From: Oceanococcus sp051252075
Lineage (GTDB): Bacteria; Pseudomonadota; Gammaproteobacteria; Nevskiales; Oceanococcaceae
Reading direction: 5' to 3'
NCBI GenBank assembly: GCA_051252075.1
Contig: JBPOFU010000004.1
Span: 1-64,000 of the forward strand
DNA length: 64,000 nucleotides
The notes beneath the pieces are model-generated. The model worked only from the letters and a program-made list of their open reading frames with translations. It was not told the origin of the DNA and made no database searches. The translations under genes and the position numbers were made by a program. Shown one piece after another: positions 16,315-25,299 of the stretch; the stretch's first letter is position 1, and each line of letters starts with the position of its first letter.

Positions 16315-18567
16315 CTAGTATCGATAACCCGTCGTGTAGTAATAGTTGCCTGAGTAACCGGCCCGACTGGTGCTGGCATCATTCAAGACGACACCCATGC
16401 AGTTTGCTGCCGCAGCATCCAGACGCTTGATCGCGCCAATTAAGCCTTTTTTATGGGTGACTTCTGAGCGGGCGAGTAAGATGAAGGTATCAACTCTGTC
16501 GGCTAGATGAAGCGCATCACTGGCAGCGAGTAATGGCGGAGTATCGATGAAAATATAGTCATATGAGTTACGCCATTGATTCAATGCATTCGAAAACATG
16601 GGGGAATCAATCAACAAAGCTGGATTCGCCGGTGGTGTGCCGGCAGTGACGAAAAACAAGTTTTCTTCGTTGTACTGCTGAACGACCGTATTGATTTCAG
16701 CTTTGCCTTGCAGCATTTCGGCCAGTCCTGCATGAGATGAATTCTTGATTTTGAACTGACGTGCCATTTTAGGGCGGCGCATATCGCCATCTATAATCAG
16801 AACCCGAGATGTGTCAGCAAAAACGCTAGCCAGTGCCGCTGTGAGCGTGGTTTTGCCCTCACCTGGCTCGGTAGAGGTTATGGCAACTACAGCTGCTTGA
16901 TTGGCTTCGGGCTTAAACTTCCCGCCAAGTAAGACGGCTGTTTTCAAGCTACGGACTGCATCAGCAAAGGGCGCGCGCGCGTCGTTACGCAGCAAATCGA
17001 TCACCGATTTTTCTAACAGTTTCGATTTGCTTCTGGGAAGAATGCCTAATAAAGGGAGGCGAGTGATGGATTCCAGATCGTCAGGTGTTTCAATCTTTGA
17101 GCGCAGTAATTCTCGTAATACGGTGATGAACAAGGCAAGTACTATGCCCAAAAGGCCGCCTAGGAAGGCGTACTGCTTGGCGCTGGGGGCAAAAGGTCTG
17201 CGCGGCGGCACGGCAGGGTCAGCAATACGAGCATTGGCTTCGCTGAATGAAGAGTTGCTTTCGGATTGCTGGAACCGGGCCAAAAAGAGGTCGTATAGTT
17301 GTTGGTTTGTTTTGACGTCACGTTCCAACATATTCAGCTTGAATTCGGATTTGTCCAGGTCGCGTAGCCGACTTTCCGAACGTGCTTTTTCCGCTATGAG
17401 ATTGGCTTCAGTGCGCCGAGCAATGTCTAGCTTGGATTTTATGCTGCGAGCCTTATTTTCGAGTTGGCTCAAATACTCCTGTTCCAGAGCCGCTTTGCGG
17501 GCTGCTGCTGAGACATATTCTGGATGGCGAGTGCCATAACGCTTTTCTAGGGTTGAGAGAATTGCATCCGCGGACGCAAGCGATTGCCAAGCGCCTCGGA
17601 TTACGTCGTCACTAAGCAGTGGTCGAGCATCAGCAGGATTTTTCCCACCAGAAGTAATGCTAAGAATTTCCTGATGTGCATTTTCTATCTGGCGCCGCTC
17701 TCGTGTGGCGGTTCGTAATTCTGCGGTTATCTTGACTTGCTCACTTTCCACTAAGCTGCGGTTGCCGCCTACGTTAAGCAAGTTATTAGTATCTCGGAAG
17801 GTTTGCAAAGCCGATTCGGCGCCACCCATTTGGGATTCGACATCACCTAATTTACCGACTAACCAAAGGTTAGCCTTGGCGTAAATGTCTAATCGTGATT
17901 GTAGTAACTCTTCGATATACAAATCCGCTAGTGTATTGGCTGCGGTGGCGGCCAATTTAGGATCTAACGATACGAAGCTCACTAGAAACAGCGTCGTGTT
18001 TGGCGCCAATCTGCTGGAACTGGCTTTTCGCACTTTTTCTATAGTGGACTCCAAGCGGGCGCCGTCGTCGATACTGACGGGCGGCGGAGCATCCGGCATT
18101 CCGGGCAGGAAACTGAGGAGTTTTTCTCTGAGTCTGGCTTCACGAAATCCAGTGCCGCCAAATTCCTCAACGTTCACTAGATCCAGTCGTTCTGTCAGCG
18201 CTTTCGCCAGCTTTCGAGATTCTAGAATCGTGAGTTGAGTGCCGTAATACTTAAAGCTGTCGTAACCAGGATCATAGAAATCTTCAGATTTCCCGATTGT
18301 GCGCATGGGTTTTGGATCAAGCTGCAACAGTGTGTCGGCTCGATAAATGGGGGGCTGGGCTAGAGCTGCATACATCCCGATTAGAGCCGCACAGAGAGGC
18401 AAACTCAGCAAAACTAGAAGATTTTGGCGAATTATGGCAAAAATGTTTACGACATCAGTGCCAACGCCCCCGAGCGTGCTTAGGCTAACCGCTTTGTTTG
18501 GCTCAGTCGGGTTGGTAGAGCCACGAACCTGCGGATGGCCATTGTCAATGGAAGTACGCAGGTTCAA
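16315..18567 (-). CDS. Polysaccharide co-polymerase/tyrosine autokinase (Wzc-like)
   Basis: 750-residue BY-kinase. A Wzz domain with N-terminal helix (~40-68), a long periplasmic coiled coil (~200-440) and a second helix (~465-487) precede a cytoplasmic kinase. The kinase has Walker A 'STEPGEGKTTLTAAL' (Lys ~570), Walker A' 'VLIIDGDMRRPKMARQF' and Walker B 'DYIFIDTPPLLAAS'. The C-terminus is a tyrosine cluster 'YSGNYYYTTGYRY' for autophosphorylation. It controls chain length and export with the Wza channel, whose gene overlaps it by 4 bases upstream. Domains are fused in one chain, as in proteobacteria, not split as in firmicutes. No separate phosphatase gene is seen nearby. Confidence 0.93.
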   Translation of the reverse strand: MNLRTSIDNGHPQVRGSTNPTEPNKAVSLSTLGGVGTDVVNIFAIIRQNLLVLLSLPLCAALIGMYAALAQPPIYRADTLLQLDPKPMRTIGKSEDFYDPGYDSFKYYGTQLTILESRKLAKALTERLDLVNVEEFGGTGFREARLREKLLSFLPGMPDAPPPVSIDDGARLESTIEKVRKASSSRLAPNTTLFLVSFVSLDPKLAATAANTLADLYIEELLQSRLDIYAKANLWLVGKLGDVESQMGGAESALQTFRDTNNLLNVGGNRSLVESEQVKITAELRTATRERRQIENAHQEILSITSGGKNPADARPLLSDDVIRGAWQSLASADAILSTLEKRYGTRHPEYVSAAARKAALEQEYLSQLENKARSIKSKLDIARRTEANLIAEKARSESRLRDLDKSEFKLNMLERDVKTNQQLYDLFLARFQQSESNSSFSEANARIADPAVPPRRPFAPSAKQYAFLGGLLGIVLALFITVLRELLRSKIETPDDLESITRLPLLGILPRSKSKLLEKSVIDLLRNDARAPFADAVRSLKTAVLLGGKFKPEANQAAVVAITSTEPGEGKTTLTAALASVFADTSRVLIIDGDMRRPKMARQFKIKNSSHAGLAEMLQGKAEINTVVQQYNEENLFFVTAGTPPANPALLIDSPMFSNALNQWRNSYDYIFIDTPPLLAASDALHLADRVDTFILLARSEVTHKKGLIGAIKRLDAAAANCMGVVLNDASTSRAGYSGNYYYTTGYRY

Positions 18568-19142
18568 AACAATCGCTCACCGACAGTGATCACATCACCG
18601 GGAAACAAAAGGCTATTGCCGTCTACCCGCATGCGCTGCGACTCTTGCACGTTGTTGCGCTGAAGGTAGTATTTCTTCGCAGCAAATCGAGTCGCACCGC
18701 CTGCTAGAACAATGGCTTGTTGTACCGTCATGCCCGGAGTGAAAACATACTTTCCGGGCTTCATGATTTCGCCAGACACATAGATTGGACGAAAATGAAT
18801 AACGGAAACGCGTACGTCAGGATTTACGATATAACCCCCGGCCAATCCCTGCTCGATACGTTTTTCTATTGCTTGTACACTCAAGTTAGCAACGCTGACA
18901 CGCCCAAGTAATGGCATATTAATTGTCCCTGAGGGGTCAACATAGTATTTTCCAGTCAGTTCTGCCTCACGATAAACGTCAATACTTAATGTATCCGTAG
19001 TGGAAACAGCATAATTTAGCGCACTAAATGGCTCGGCAAGGTTTATTGTTGTGCTGTCTGAGGACCGTGTGCCTTGTGTCGCACAAGCGCTACATAAGAC
19101 GAGAAAAGCGCTAAAAAACGCGTGAAAATACAGGGGGTTCAT
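18564..19142 (-). CDS. Polysaccharide export outer-membrane lipoprotein (Wza-like, short)
   Basis: 192 residues with a lipoprotein signal ending at 'FLVLCSACATQG' (lipobox, Cys ~19). It contains the Poly_export domain ('STTDTLSIDVYREAELTG', 'YYVDPSGTINMPLLGRVSV') and one SLBB domain ('IYVSGEIMKPGKYVF', 'GMTVQQAIVLAGGAT'). E. coli Wza is about twice as long with more SLBB copies and a C-terminal membrane helix; this is the short form common in Wzc-type exopolysaccharide operons. It should form the outer-membrane/periplasmic conduit with the adjacent tyrosine kinase, to which it is coupled by an ATGA overlap. Confidence 0.9.
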   Translation of the reverse strand: MNPLYFHAFFSAFLVLCSACATQGTRSSDSTTINLAEPFSALNYAVSTTDTLSIDVYREAELTGKYYVDPSGTINMPLLGRVSVANLSVQAIEKRIEQGLAGGYIVNPDVRVSVIHFRPIYVSGEIMKPGKYVFTPGMTVQQAIVLAGGATRFAAKKYYLQRNNVQESQRMRVDGNSLLFPGDVITVGERLF

Positions 19143-19158
19143 GAATGCAACTTTGGGA

Positions 19159-20343
19159 TTAATTTAGTTTTACTTGAAAGCCCAACATTCCAATAGAGCG
19201 CTGGTAATCGCGATCGATACGGGTGGACTCTCTGTCTCTATATCGCGTGTAGGCGAATACTGCGAATGATCGATCCAACGCATACGATAACCGAATCGAC
19301 GCTAAGCCTGTTTTATCGCTATCAATGCTGCGGATAAAATCACGTTCTGTGTATGTTAGTTCCAAGGTGCTATTAAAGCGCGGAGTCCAATTATGTTCCC
19401 ATATCAAACTGTTGGCTTTGGTATCGAAATATTCCGCATCACCTACGTAGCTGTCTTCATACCTACGGGACGATTCTAGCGTGAAATTGGAATTACCCCG
19501 AGGAGTCCACTGTAGCCGTGCTTTCCAGTACGTGCTGTTGGTTTCCGCATCTGTCACATCTTGCCGACGCTCGGCTTGGCCAAATTGAAAATCACCTGAC
19601 GTTTTGGAGGAGCTTTGCCACCGAATTCCTACAAGAAAAGCGTCGTTGGTTCCAGAGCGAATGACACTCGTAGTATCTTGCTCGAAGTCCACTTCGCCAT
19701 GTACAGCGAGAAGGTAAATGCCGGTTTTACGCGAAACGTGGTAGCCGACTGAGCCTGATAGTGAAAAGGAATCTCGATCTAGGAATTGAGTTGAAGATTT
19801 GTTGGTTACATAGTCGTAGTTGTTGTACTTGGCGTTGAGAGCCGTAAAAAAGCTACCCTTTTGTTCGCCATTTCGTTTCCAACTGAGCGCTACGGTGCTC
19901 AAATCGTAAATGTCTAAATCACGATCAAATGAACTCGACCCTTCTGTGCGAATTGTGCCGAAGGCGTCATGATCTCGGCGAAATGATCCGTCTATTGAGA
20001 ATGTATTCCACCCCAGCTTGAATTGAGCATCTCCCTCTGTGCCAAAGTCGGAATAGTTGTCCTGGCTCCCGTTGCCATGTGCAGTGCCATCTGCAAATAC
20101 ACTCAGCCGAGTATCGATCAAGGCGCTTTGACGTTCGGCGTTGATCCTGCCTTTGAGGGTGCCCCAATTGTTCGTCAGTTCCTGCTGTTCTTGATAGTAA
20201 AAGTTATTCGTTATAGCGACATTCGCACCTAAAATAAACTCGTAACGCGTTTGAGCGTAAAGGTTTGAAGCTATTGCGGAGCCAAACAAGCCAATCATAA
20301 GTGCAAGTTTTGGGGCGCTGAAGTGGTATTTACTCATGGACAT
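19159..20343 (-). CDS. Outer-membrane beta-barrel protein of the export operon
   Basis: 394 residues. The signal peptide ends near 'AIASNLYAQ'. The rest alternates polar and aromatic residues in amphipathic strands such as 'FAVFAYTRYRDRESTR' and 'YWKARLQWTPRGNSNFTLES', typical of BBP2-type barrels found beside wza/wzc in exopolysaccharide operons. About 16-18 strands could be accommodated, though I have not counted them rigorously. It lies 16 bases upstream of the wza-like gene. In related loci (such as vps or eps) such barrels are proposed to assist secretion through the outer membrane; here that role is inferred. Confidence 0.75.
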   Translation of the reverse strand: MSMSKYHFSAPKLALMIGLFGSAIASNLYAQTRYEFILGANVAITNNFYYQEQQELTNNWGTLKGRINAERQSALIDTRLSVFADGTAHGNGSQDNYSDFGTEGDAQFKLGWNTFSIDGSFRRDHDAFGTIRTEGSSSFDRDLDIYDLSTVALSWKRNGEQKGSFFTALNAKYNNYDYVTNKSSTQFLDRDSFSLSGSVGYHVSRKTGIYLLAVHGEVDFEQDTTSVIRSGTNDAFLVGIRWQSSSKTSGDFQFGQAERRQDVTDAETNSTYWKARLQWTPRGNSNFTLESSRRYEDSYVGDAEYFDTKANSLIWEHNWTPRFNSTLELTYTERDFIRSIDSDKTGLASIRLSYALDRSFAVFAYTRYRDRESTRIDRDYQRSIGMLGFQVKLN

Positions 20344-20365
20344 ATCTCAAAAGCTCGACTAATCA

Positions 20366-21349
20366 TCACATTGGGCTGGCTGGAGTTTCCGTCGGACCGG
20401 TGGACGGTAGTGGGCTTGCACTAGGACTTGCGCTAGGACTAGGGCTTGGAGATGGGCTCGGAGTAGGGCTGGGACTCGGAGCTGAAGATGGTGTAGGGCC
20501 AGCACTACCAGTCGGGCTGGGCGTCGGAGTTCCTGTAGGTGTGGGGCTCGTGCCAGGGCTCGCGGTAGGTTGTGGCGACGTGGATGTTGTTGGCGTAGGA
20601 GTCACAGCTGGTGTGGCCGTTGGAGCGGCGGATATGGTTGGCTGTGGCAACAAATTGAAGTCTGTTGGGTCAAGATCAATGCCGTATTCATCGTCGCCAA
20701 TGGTAAGTTCGAACTTTAAACTTAATTTGCGTAATACCTCGAACATGTCTGGGATAAGTACTGGAGCGAATACCTGCCCTAACGGAGCGAACCCAGATTG
20801 ACCCGCTTTCACGATTAGGGTGCCTTTATCATTTTTGAGTTCAACGCTGCCACTGGTCACAAAAACATAAGTGCCCGGCTCTTTGCCTAATTCTAGAGCG
20901 GCCGCAGCAGTTAAATGAAATAACGTGTAGTCGGTTCCACGTATGCCCATTGTGGCCACTGGCGTACGTATCAAATAGGAGGAGCGATTTCTGCTACCTA
21001 CTAGGCCAGTTAGTGATCGAAAGCCCCCTTCGGCCAAATTGAACAACAGGCGTCCGAATCCCGAACTTTTACGTTCGAATTGAAAGTCTGTGATGGAGAG
21101 TTTTGTGTTGGACCTCAAATCAAATTTGGAGTCATCTTGCAGCGTCCAGCTCACTTTGCTAAAGGCATTTGTTTTTACAACATCGCCTTTTTGAAGTTTG
21201 CTACCAACAATGGCGCGATACTTGGCATCCGCTCGAATCACGACGACGTTGCCAGTGACATCTGTAATGGTACCAGCAGTTGCCGCGGCGAGAGACACCC
21301 AGCTTAGAGCTACCAAACTAAAAATTATTCTTATAAAAAAAGGCTGCAT
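20366..21349 (-). CDS. FecR-domain protein with Pro/Ser/Thr-rich tail
   Basis: About 327 residues starting at the ATG giving 'MQPFFIRIIFSLVALSWVSL' (signal peptide, cleavage near 'AAATAG'). Seven more residues are possible if the start is at 21370. Residues ~25-170 form a FecR domain: 'GDVVKTNAFSKVSWTLQDDS', 'FDLRSNTKLSI', 'YLIRTPVATMGIRGTDY', 'TSGSVELKNDKGTLIVKAG'. From ~residue 240 the chain is Pro, Ser and Thr only, in PTPSPSP-like repeats, and ends '...TPASPM'. No sigma factor or TonB receptor is adjacent, so this is the periplasmic or surface FecR type, not the anti-sigma type. First gene of the minus-strand export operon, so it probably acts on the envelope or matrix. Confidence 0.82.
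   Translation of the reverse strand: MQPFFIRIIFSLVALSWVSLAAATAGTITDVTGNVVVIRADAKYRAIVGSKLQKGDVVKTNAFSKVSWTLQDDSKFDLRSNTKLSITDFQFERKSSGFGRLLFNLAEGGFRSLTGLVGSRNRSSYLIRTPVATMGIRGTDYTLFHLTAAAALELGKEPGTYVFVTSGSVELKNDKGTLIVKAGQSGFAPLGQVFAPVLIPDMFEVLRKLSLKFELTIGDDEYGIDLDPTDFNLLPQPTISAAPTATPAVTPTPTTSTSPQPTASPGTSPTPTGTPTPSPTGSAGPTPSSAPSPSPTPSPSPSPSPSASPSASPLPSTGPTETPASPM
20395..20640. repeat. Imperfect short tandem repeats coding a Pro/Ser/Thr tail
   Basis: On the plus strand this stretch is a run of GGNYTNGG-type units 6-12 bases long (for example repeated 'gggcttgg', 'gggctcgg', 'gggactcgg'). They encode alternating Pro with Ser/Thr on the minus strand. Copies are imperfect in the third codon position. 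Such runs can change length by slippage while staying in frame. Confidence 0.7.
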
Positions 21350-21513
21350 GCTTTTCGTACTCCGCACCATAGTCTTCGTATATTAGCATTTAGTTAAAAT
21401 ACTTGGCCAAACAAGCTGATAGTGCATTCCTGTTAATTGCGTAAAAAAGAGCAGACTTACAATTTTGATGGTTTGGCGAGTGAGGCCTAAGCCTATGGTC
21501 ATCGCTTAACTAT

Positions 21514-21529
21514 CCAGATCTTGATCTGG
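21514..21529. promoter_or_regulatory. Perfect 7-bp inverted repeat in the divergent intergenic region
   Basis: CCAGATC-TT-GATCTGG lies in the ~200-base gap between the divergently transcribed FecR-domain gene (minus) and the metallophosphatase gene (plus). It could be an operator for a dimeric regulator of either operon, or a small RNA hairpin. No clear -35/-10 pair was identified next to it. The A/T-rich 21370-21430 segment is the likely promoter region for the minus-strand export operon. Confidence 0.3.
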
Positions 21530-21597
21530 GCGGCGAAAATACTTGCGTAATGATGCGGTTAGAATATGCCTTTATGTTGGCAGCGGGAATGGCGATT

Positions 21598-22857
21598 ATG
21601 TGGGTGGGTAAAAAAAACTTATGGATTCCGTTTGTATTGGGTGTTGCTTTATTGGGGTGCAACGCGGACCAAGGGCATAACGCCGGTAACGGAAGCGGGG
21701 CTGCCGGTGGCAAAGTGCGCTTTATCGCCCTAGGCGATGTAGGCACGGGCTACTGCACAGAAGTTGAAGACACCGATATTTGCCCGCAACCACAAAGCAT
21801 TGATGAAGAGCATGGCCAGGTTGCGGTTGCTCAGGTGGTGGAGCAGGTGTGCGCTTTGCGTGGCTGTGATTTTGCCACGATGGCCGGTGACAACATTTAT
21901 GAGCAGGGTGTGGATGCGGTCGACAGTTTCCGCTTTCAGGACACCTTCGAGATCCCCTATCAAAATTTGAATTTCCCGTTTTTTGCGGCGTTGGGGAATC
22001 ACGACAATTCATTGGCCAATTCTTTAGCGGAGCAGGGTGGCTTTTACGGCGAAGGCCGTAGCAATGCTCGGGGTGATTTTCAGGTTGAGTATTCGGCTCG
22101 GTCGAGTAAGTGGGTGATGCCGGCTCGTTTTTATTCAGAAACCTGGCCTCGGGGTAGCGCCAATCCTTTGGTTGAATTGTTTGTTATTGATTCCAGTCCG
22201 CTGTCGCATTACTTGCGTGATGAGACTGGCTGGTACAGCGAAGGCTTTGAGGATTATTTGTTGGATCAAACGGCTTGGTTGCAGGAAAAAGTATCGAGCA
22301 GCAAGGCGCGCTGGAAGCTGGCTTTGGCACATCATCCTTATATATCCAATGGTGATCACGGCAATGCGGGCAGCTATGACGAGATCGAGTTGCCTCCACC
22401 ATCTTCAGGCCCGGCGCTGGATGGTTGCACCGCTTTTCCCGTTGGGTATGGTGTTGTGGAACCCGGCACCTTCCCGTTGGCTGACCCGTCCTGCCGAGGG
22501 GCGCAATACAAGCAAATGCTGGAAGAGACCATCTGCGGGGAAGTGGATTTAATGCTGCAAGGACATGATCATGATTTGCAGTGGTTGTTGCCCAATGAAA
22601 GCTGCAGTAAGACGCAATTCATTTTGTCCGGTGCGGGCGGAAAATTCCGCGAATTACGCAATGAGAGTCGTAATGCTGTGAGGATGCAGCAAGGTGGAAC
22701 TTTTGGCTTTTTCTGGGTGGAAATGGATGCCAGCGGTAGCATGACTGTCGCGACCTACGCCGTTGAGCATGGCGAAAATGGTGGCGTATCCAGCAGCGAG
22801 GACGAACAAGGGAATCCCATTCCCGTGTTTGAGGAAACAGTGGCTCAAACGCCGTGA
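21598..22857 (+). CDS. Secreted lipoprotein metallophosphatase (purple-acid-phosphatase-like)
   Basis: Calcineurin-like phosphoesterase of about 419 residues. Metal-binding blocks occur in order: 'FIALGDVGTG', 'MAGDNIYEQG', 'FFAALGNHDNS', 'LALAHHPY', 'LQGHDHDLQWL'. The start at ATG 21598 gives a textbook lipoprotein signal 'NLWIPFVLGVALLGCNAD' (lipobox LLGC). The frame is open to 21550, but the extra residues would spoil the signal peptide. The arrangement resembles tartrate-resistant acid phosphatases, so it probably releases phosphate from organic esters outside the inner membrane. The following lipoprotein gene is coupled by a GTGA overlap. Confidence 0.85.
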   Translation: MWVGKKNLWIPFVLGVALLGCNADQGHNAGNGSGAAGGKVRFIALGDVGTGYCTEVEDTDICPQPQSIDEEHGQVAVAQVVEQVCALRGCDFATMAGDNIYEQGVDAVDSFRFQDTFEIPYQNLNFPFFAALGNHDNSLANSLAEQGGFYGEGRSNARGDFQVEYSARSSKWVMPARFYSETWPRGSANPLVELFVIDSSPLSHYLRDETGWYSEGFEDYLLDQTAWLQEKVSSSKARWKLALAHHPYISNGDHGNAGSYDEIELPPPSSGPALDGCTAFPVGYGVVEPGTFPLADPSCRGAQYKQMLEETICGEVDLMLQGHDHDLQWLLPNESCSKTQFILSGAGGKFRELRNESRNAVRMQQGGTFGFFWVEMDASGSMTVATYAVEHGENGGVSSSEDEQGNPIPVFEETVAQTP

Positions 22858-23375
22858 AGCGTTTTGCCTTATGTGCGGCCTTATTGCTGCTAATTTCATG
22901 TGGAACAACGCCGCAAGCAACCGAATACCGTGATCTGGCCGCAGGTTTTCGGTTGATGATTCCCGCGGGCTGGAAAGCGCTGCACGGGTATGGTGATGTG
23001 CGACTGCTACTCAGTCCTGAAAATGAAAAAAGCACAGCAACGCGGATTAGTGTTCATTGGGATCGACGTCCGGATGGTGAAGCTGTGAGTCTGGGTGAGT
23101 ACGCGAAATTTCGGGTGTCACGCTTAAGCCATTTTGCTCAGAAACGTAAATTGCTGGATCAGCAGCATCGGGCGATGAACAAGCAGTTGTCTGAAGCGAT
23201 CGCGCTGGATTATCAATATGAGATTGGGCCAGGACACGCAGTGCGAACCCGCAGTTGGTTGCTGGTTTCGAACAAGGGCCAATACACCATCAGTCTGACC
23301 GCGCCCCCGGATCAATTTGAGACATTGCAAGCTCAGTGGCAAGTGTTTGAACGAGGCTTCGGTTTAGAGAGCTAG
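22854..23375 (+). CDS. Hypothetical lipoprotein
   Basis: 173 residues from GTG 22854, which overlaps the metallophosphatase stop (GTGA). Signal 'FALCAALLLLISCGTT' has a lipobox with Cys ~16. The body ('AAGFRLMIPAGWKALHGYGD' through 'VSNKGQYTISLTAPPDQF') resembles the compact PsbP/DUF1795-like fold in which a substrate-free exported domain begins with a 'P-x-G-W' strand. I cannot assign a function. Cotranscription with the phosphatase suggests a partner in the same envelope process. Confidence 0.6.
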   Translation: MKRFALCAALLLLISCGTTPQATEYRDLAAGFRLMIPAGWKALHGYGDVRLLLSPENEKSTATRISVHWDRRPDGEAVSLGEYAKFRVSRLSHFAQKRKLLDQQHRAMNKQLSEAIALDYQYEIGPGHAVRTRSWLLVSNKGQYTISLTAPPDQFETLQAQWQVFERGFGLES

Positions 23376-23423
23376 TGCGTCTTCATAGTAGACTCACGCC
23401 AGCTGTGTCGAACTTGAACAGCC

Positions 23424-23459
23424 AAAAAAATGGGCCAACCCTTAGCAAGGATTGGCCCA
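23424..23459 (-). terminator. Intrinsic terminator of the acyl-CoA ligase gene
   Basis: A hairpin at 23431-23459 pairs TGGGCCAA with TTGGCCCA plus an inner CCTT/AAGG stem (one C-A mismatch, loop AGC). On the minus strand it is followed by seven U (A-run at 23424-23430). It therefore terminates the minus-strand gene ending at 23487. In the plus direction no U-run follows, so it would act only weakly for the lipoprotein operon. Confidence 0.85.
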
Positions 23460-23486
23460 GATCGTAAAGCCTTTACTGATCGTGGA

Positions 23487-25178
23487 TTAGTCTTCCCAAA
23501 GCACCTTTTTCTTGGCGCCATACCAGCCTTCGACCTTGGGATCGTAATGTTTTTCTAAAACATTGCGTTTGATCTTCATCGTTGGCGTCAGGAAGCCATT
23601 TTCTATGCTCCAGTCATCCTTCACGATAACGGCAAACTGCATGCGTTCGTGATGGTCGATGGTGACGTTGACGTCATCAATCAACTCAGCAATTTCCTTT
23701 TCCAACTGTTCGCGCCCTTCGGGAGTCGCCGCTTGTTGTTGCGCTTCCGCACACAGCATGATCTGAGCAAAGGTGGCTGGTTGGTTGGCGCCTGCGACAC
23801 AGACGGCTTCGATGGCCGGGTGGTTCACAATTTTGTTTTCAATCGGCGCTGGGGCTACATATTTGCCCTTGCTGATTTTGAACAGTTCTTTGACTCGGCC
23901 GGTAATTTTTAGGCGACCGCCTTCATCAATTTCGCCCATATCGCCGGTCATCAAGAAACCATCATCAGTAAAAGTTTCTCGCGTTTTGTCTTCGGCTTTG
24001 TAGTAGCCCATCATGTCGGCGGGGCTTTTCACTAGGATCTCACCGTTGTCGCCGATCTTGGTGATAACGCCAGGGTTGCTAGTGCCTACGGTGCCAATTT
24101 TGGCATCGCCGGGATTGGTGAAGTGCGAGTAAGCTAAGTTCTCACTCATGCCATAGCCTTCCAACAGTTCCATGCCCAGGGTGCGATACCATTTGATGGT
24201 TTCGGCAGACAGAGGGGCGGAGCCGGTACCAGCAAAGCGTACGTGTTGCAGGCCCAGTTGGGTCAGAATCTTGGTTTTAACTTTGCCGGACAAAAGCGGA
24301 ATTTTGAAGAACAGTTTTTGCTTCTTCAGCGGCAGTTTCGCGCAAACGCCTGCTTGAAATTTGGTCCACAAACGGGGAACCGAGAAGAAGATCGTTGGAC
24401 GAGCGCGCTGTAGGTCCTGGACGAAGGTTTCCAAGGAATCAGCAAAGAACACTTGGCAACCATGGTAAATGGAGAGATTTTCTACGCACACACGTTCAAA
24501 TACGTGTGCCAGCGGTAGGTAGGACAGTAAGCGGTCGTTTTCATCTACGGTTTTGCCATCGATTTTCATCATATCGATCATGCTGGTGCCGCAAACTCGG
24601 AAGGCATTGAAGTTATGCATAACGCCTTTCGGTTGGCCGGTACTGCCCGAGGTGTAGACGATGGTGGCCATCTCTTCCATGCCGCGGTCTGGCTCGCCTT
24701 CCAGTGGTGCTGTTTTAGCAATGATGTCATCCCACTTTTCACCGCTGTTGGCGGGCGCCATGGGTAGATCGATCATCGGCATATCCGCAGGAACGCCGGG
24801 TTTCATCTCATCCCAATCGTCCAGTTTGCCCACGATCAACAATTTACTTTCACTGTGCGCGAGTATGTACTTCACGGTCTCCGCATTCAGCGTGGGGTAA
24901 ATCGGGACGGTGCAATGGCCGGCCATCCAGATTGCCCAGTCAGCCATCATCCAATGCGCGGAGTTTTTTCCGATCAGCGCAATTTGCGAATTGGCGGGTA
25001 TGTCTAAGGACTGTAAGTGTGCCGCCATACTGCGTACCTGCAGCATGATCTGCTTCCAGGTATAGGTTTCAACCTGCCCATTGTCGATGGGCTGGGTGAA
25101 GTGCACTTTGTCGCCCGCAGTTTTTTCCCAATGATATAGGCGCGCAAGCGGCGTCTGCGTTTCGATGGCAGTACCCAT
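23487..25178 (-). CDS. Long-chain acyl-CoA synthetase (AMP-binding)
   Basis: 563-residue ANL-family adenylating enzyme that activates fatty acids to acyl-AMP and then acyl-CoA. Visible motifs are the P-loop 'TIVYTSGSTGQPKGVMHN', 'LLSYLPLAHVFERV', 'GYGMSENLAYSHF' (A5), 'GFLMTGDMGEIDEGG' (A7), and 'ITGRVKELFKISKGKYVAPA' (A8). The last of these is characteristic of long-chain (ACSL-type) enzymes. The length suits this group. ATG 25178 is preceded by GGGGGAT. Single-gene transcription is indicated by the terminator downstream and a 120-base gap to ptsI. Confidence 0.9.
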   Translation of the reverse strand: MGTAIETQTPLARLYHWEKTAGDKVHFTQPIDNGQVETYTWKQIMLQVRSMAAHLQSLDIPANSQIALIGKNSAHWMMADWAIWMAGHCTVPIYPTLNAETVKYILAHSESKLLIVGKLDDWDEMKPGVPADMPMIDLPMAPANSGEKWDDIIAKTAPLEGEPDRGMEEMATIVYTSGSTGQPKGVMHNFNAFRVCGTSMIDMMKIDGKTVDENDRLLSYLPLAHVFERVCVENLSIYHGCQVFFADSLETFVQDLQRARPTIFFSVPRLWTKFQAGVCAKLPLKKQKLFFKIPLLSGKVKTKILTQLGLQHVRFAGTGSAPLSAETIKWYRTLGMELLEGYGMSENLAYSHFTNPGDAKIGTVGTSNPGVITKIGDNGEILVKSPADMMGYYKAEDKTRETFTDDGFLMTGDMGEIDEGGRLKITGRVKELFKISKGKYVAPAPIENKIVNHPAIEAVCVAGANQPATFAQIMLCAEAQQQAATPEGREQLEKEIAELIDDVNVTIDHHERMQFAVIVKDDWSIENGFLTPTMKIKRNVLEKHYDPKVEGWYGAKKKVLWED

Positions 25179-25299
25179 GATTATCCCCCAAGGATCTTGT
25201 TTGTTGTGTGGTTGCGCAGCTAGTAGCGAACGCGAAAACTCGTCTAAATTGCCATGCGCCGCCGTGGTTTGTCCATAGTCGGCTTAGCGCGAATGTGCC

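Noticed and set aside
16901..17539. 212-codon plus-strand frame opposite the Wzc kinase gene
   Set aside because: Antisense to the coiled-coil coding part; Ser/Arg-rich translation typical of reverse-strand shadows.
20395..20640. Repeat block considered as CRISPR or satellite
   Set aside because: Units are 6-12 bases, imperfect and in coding frame; no spacers of constant length.
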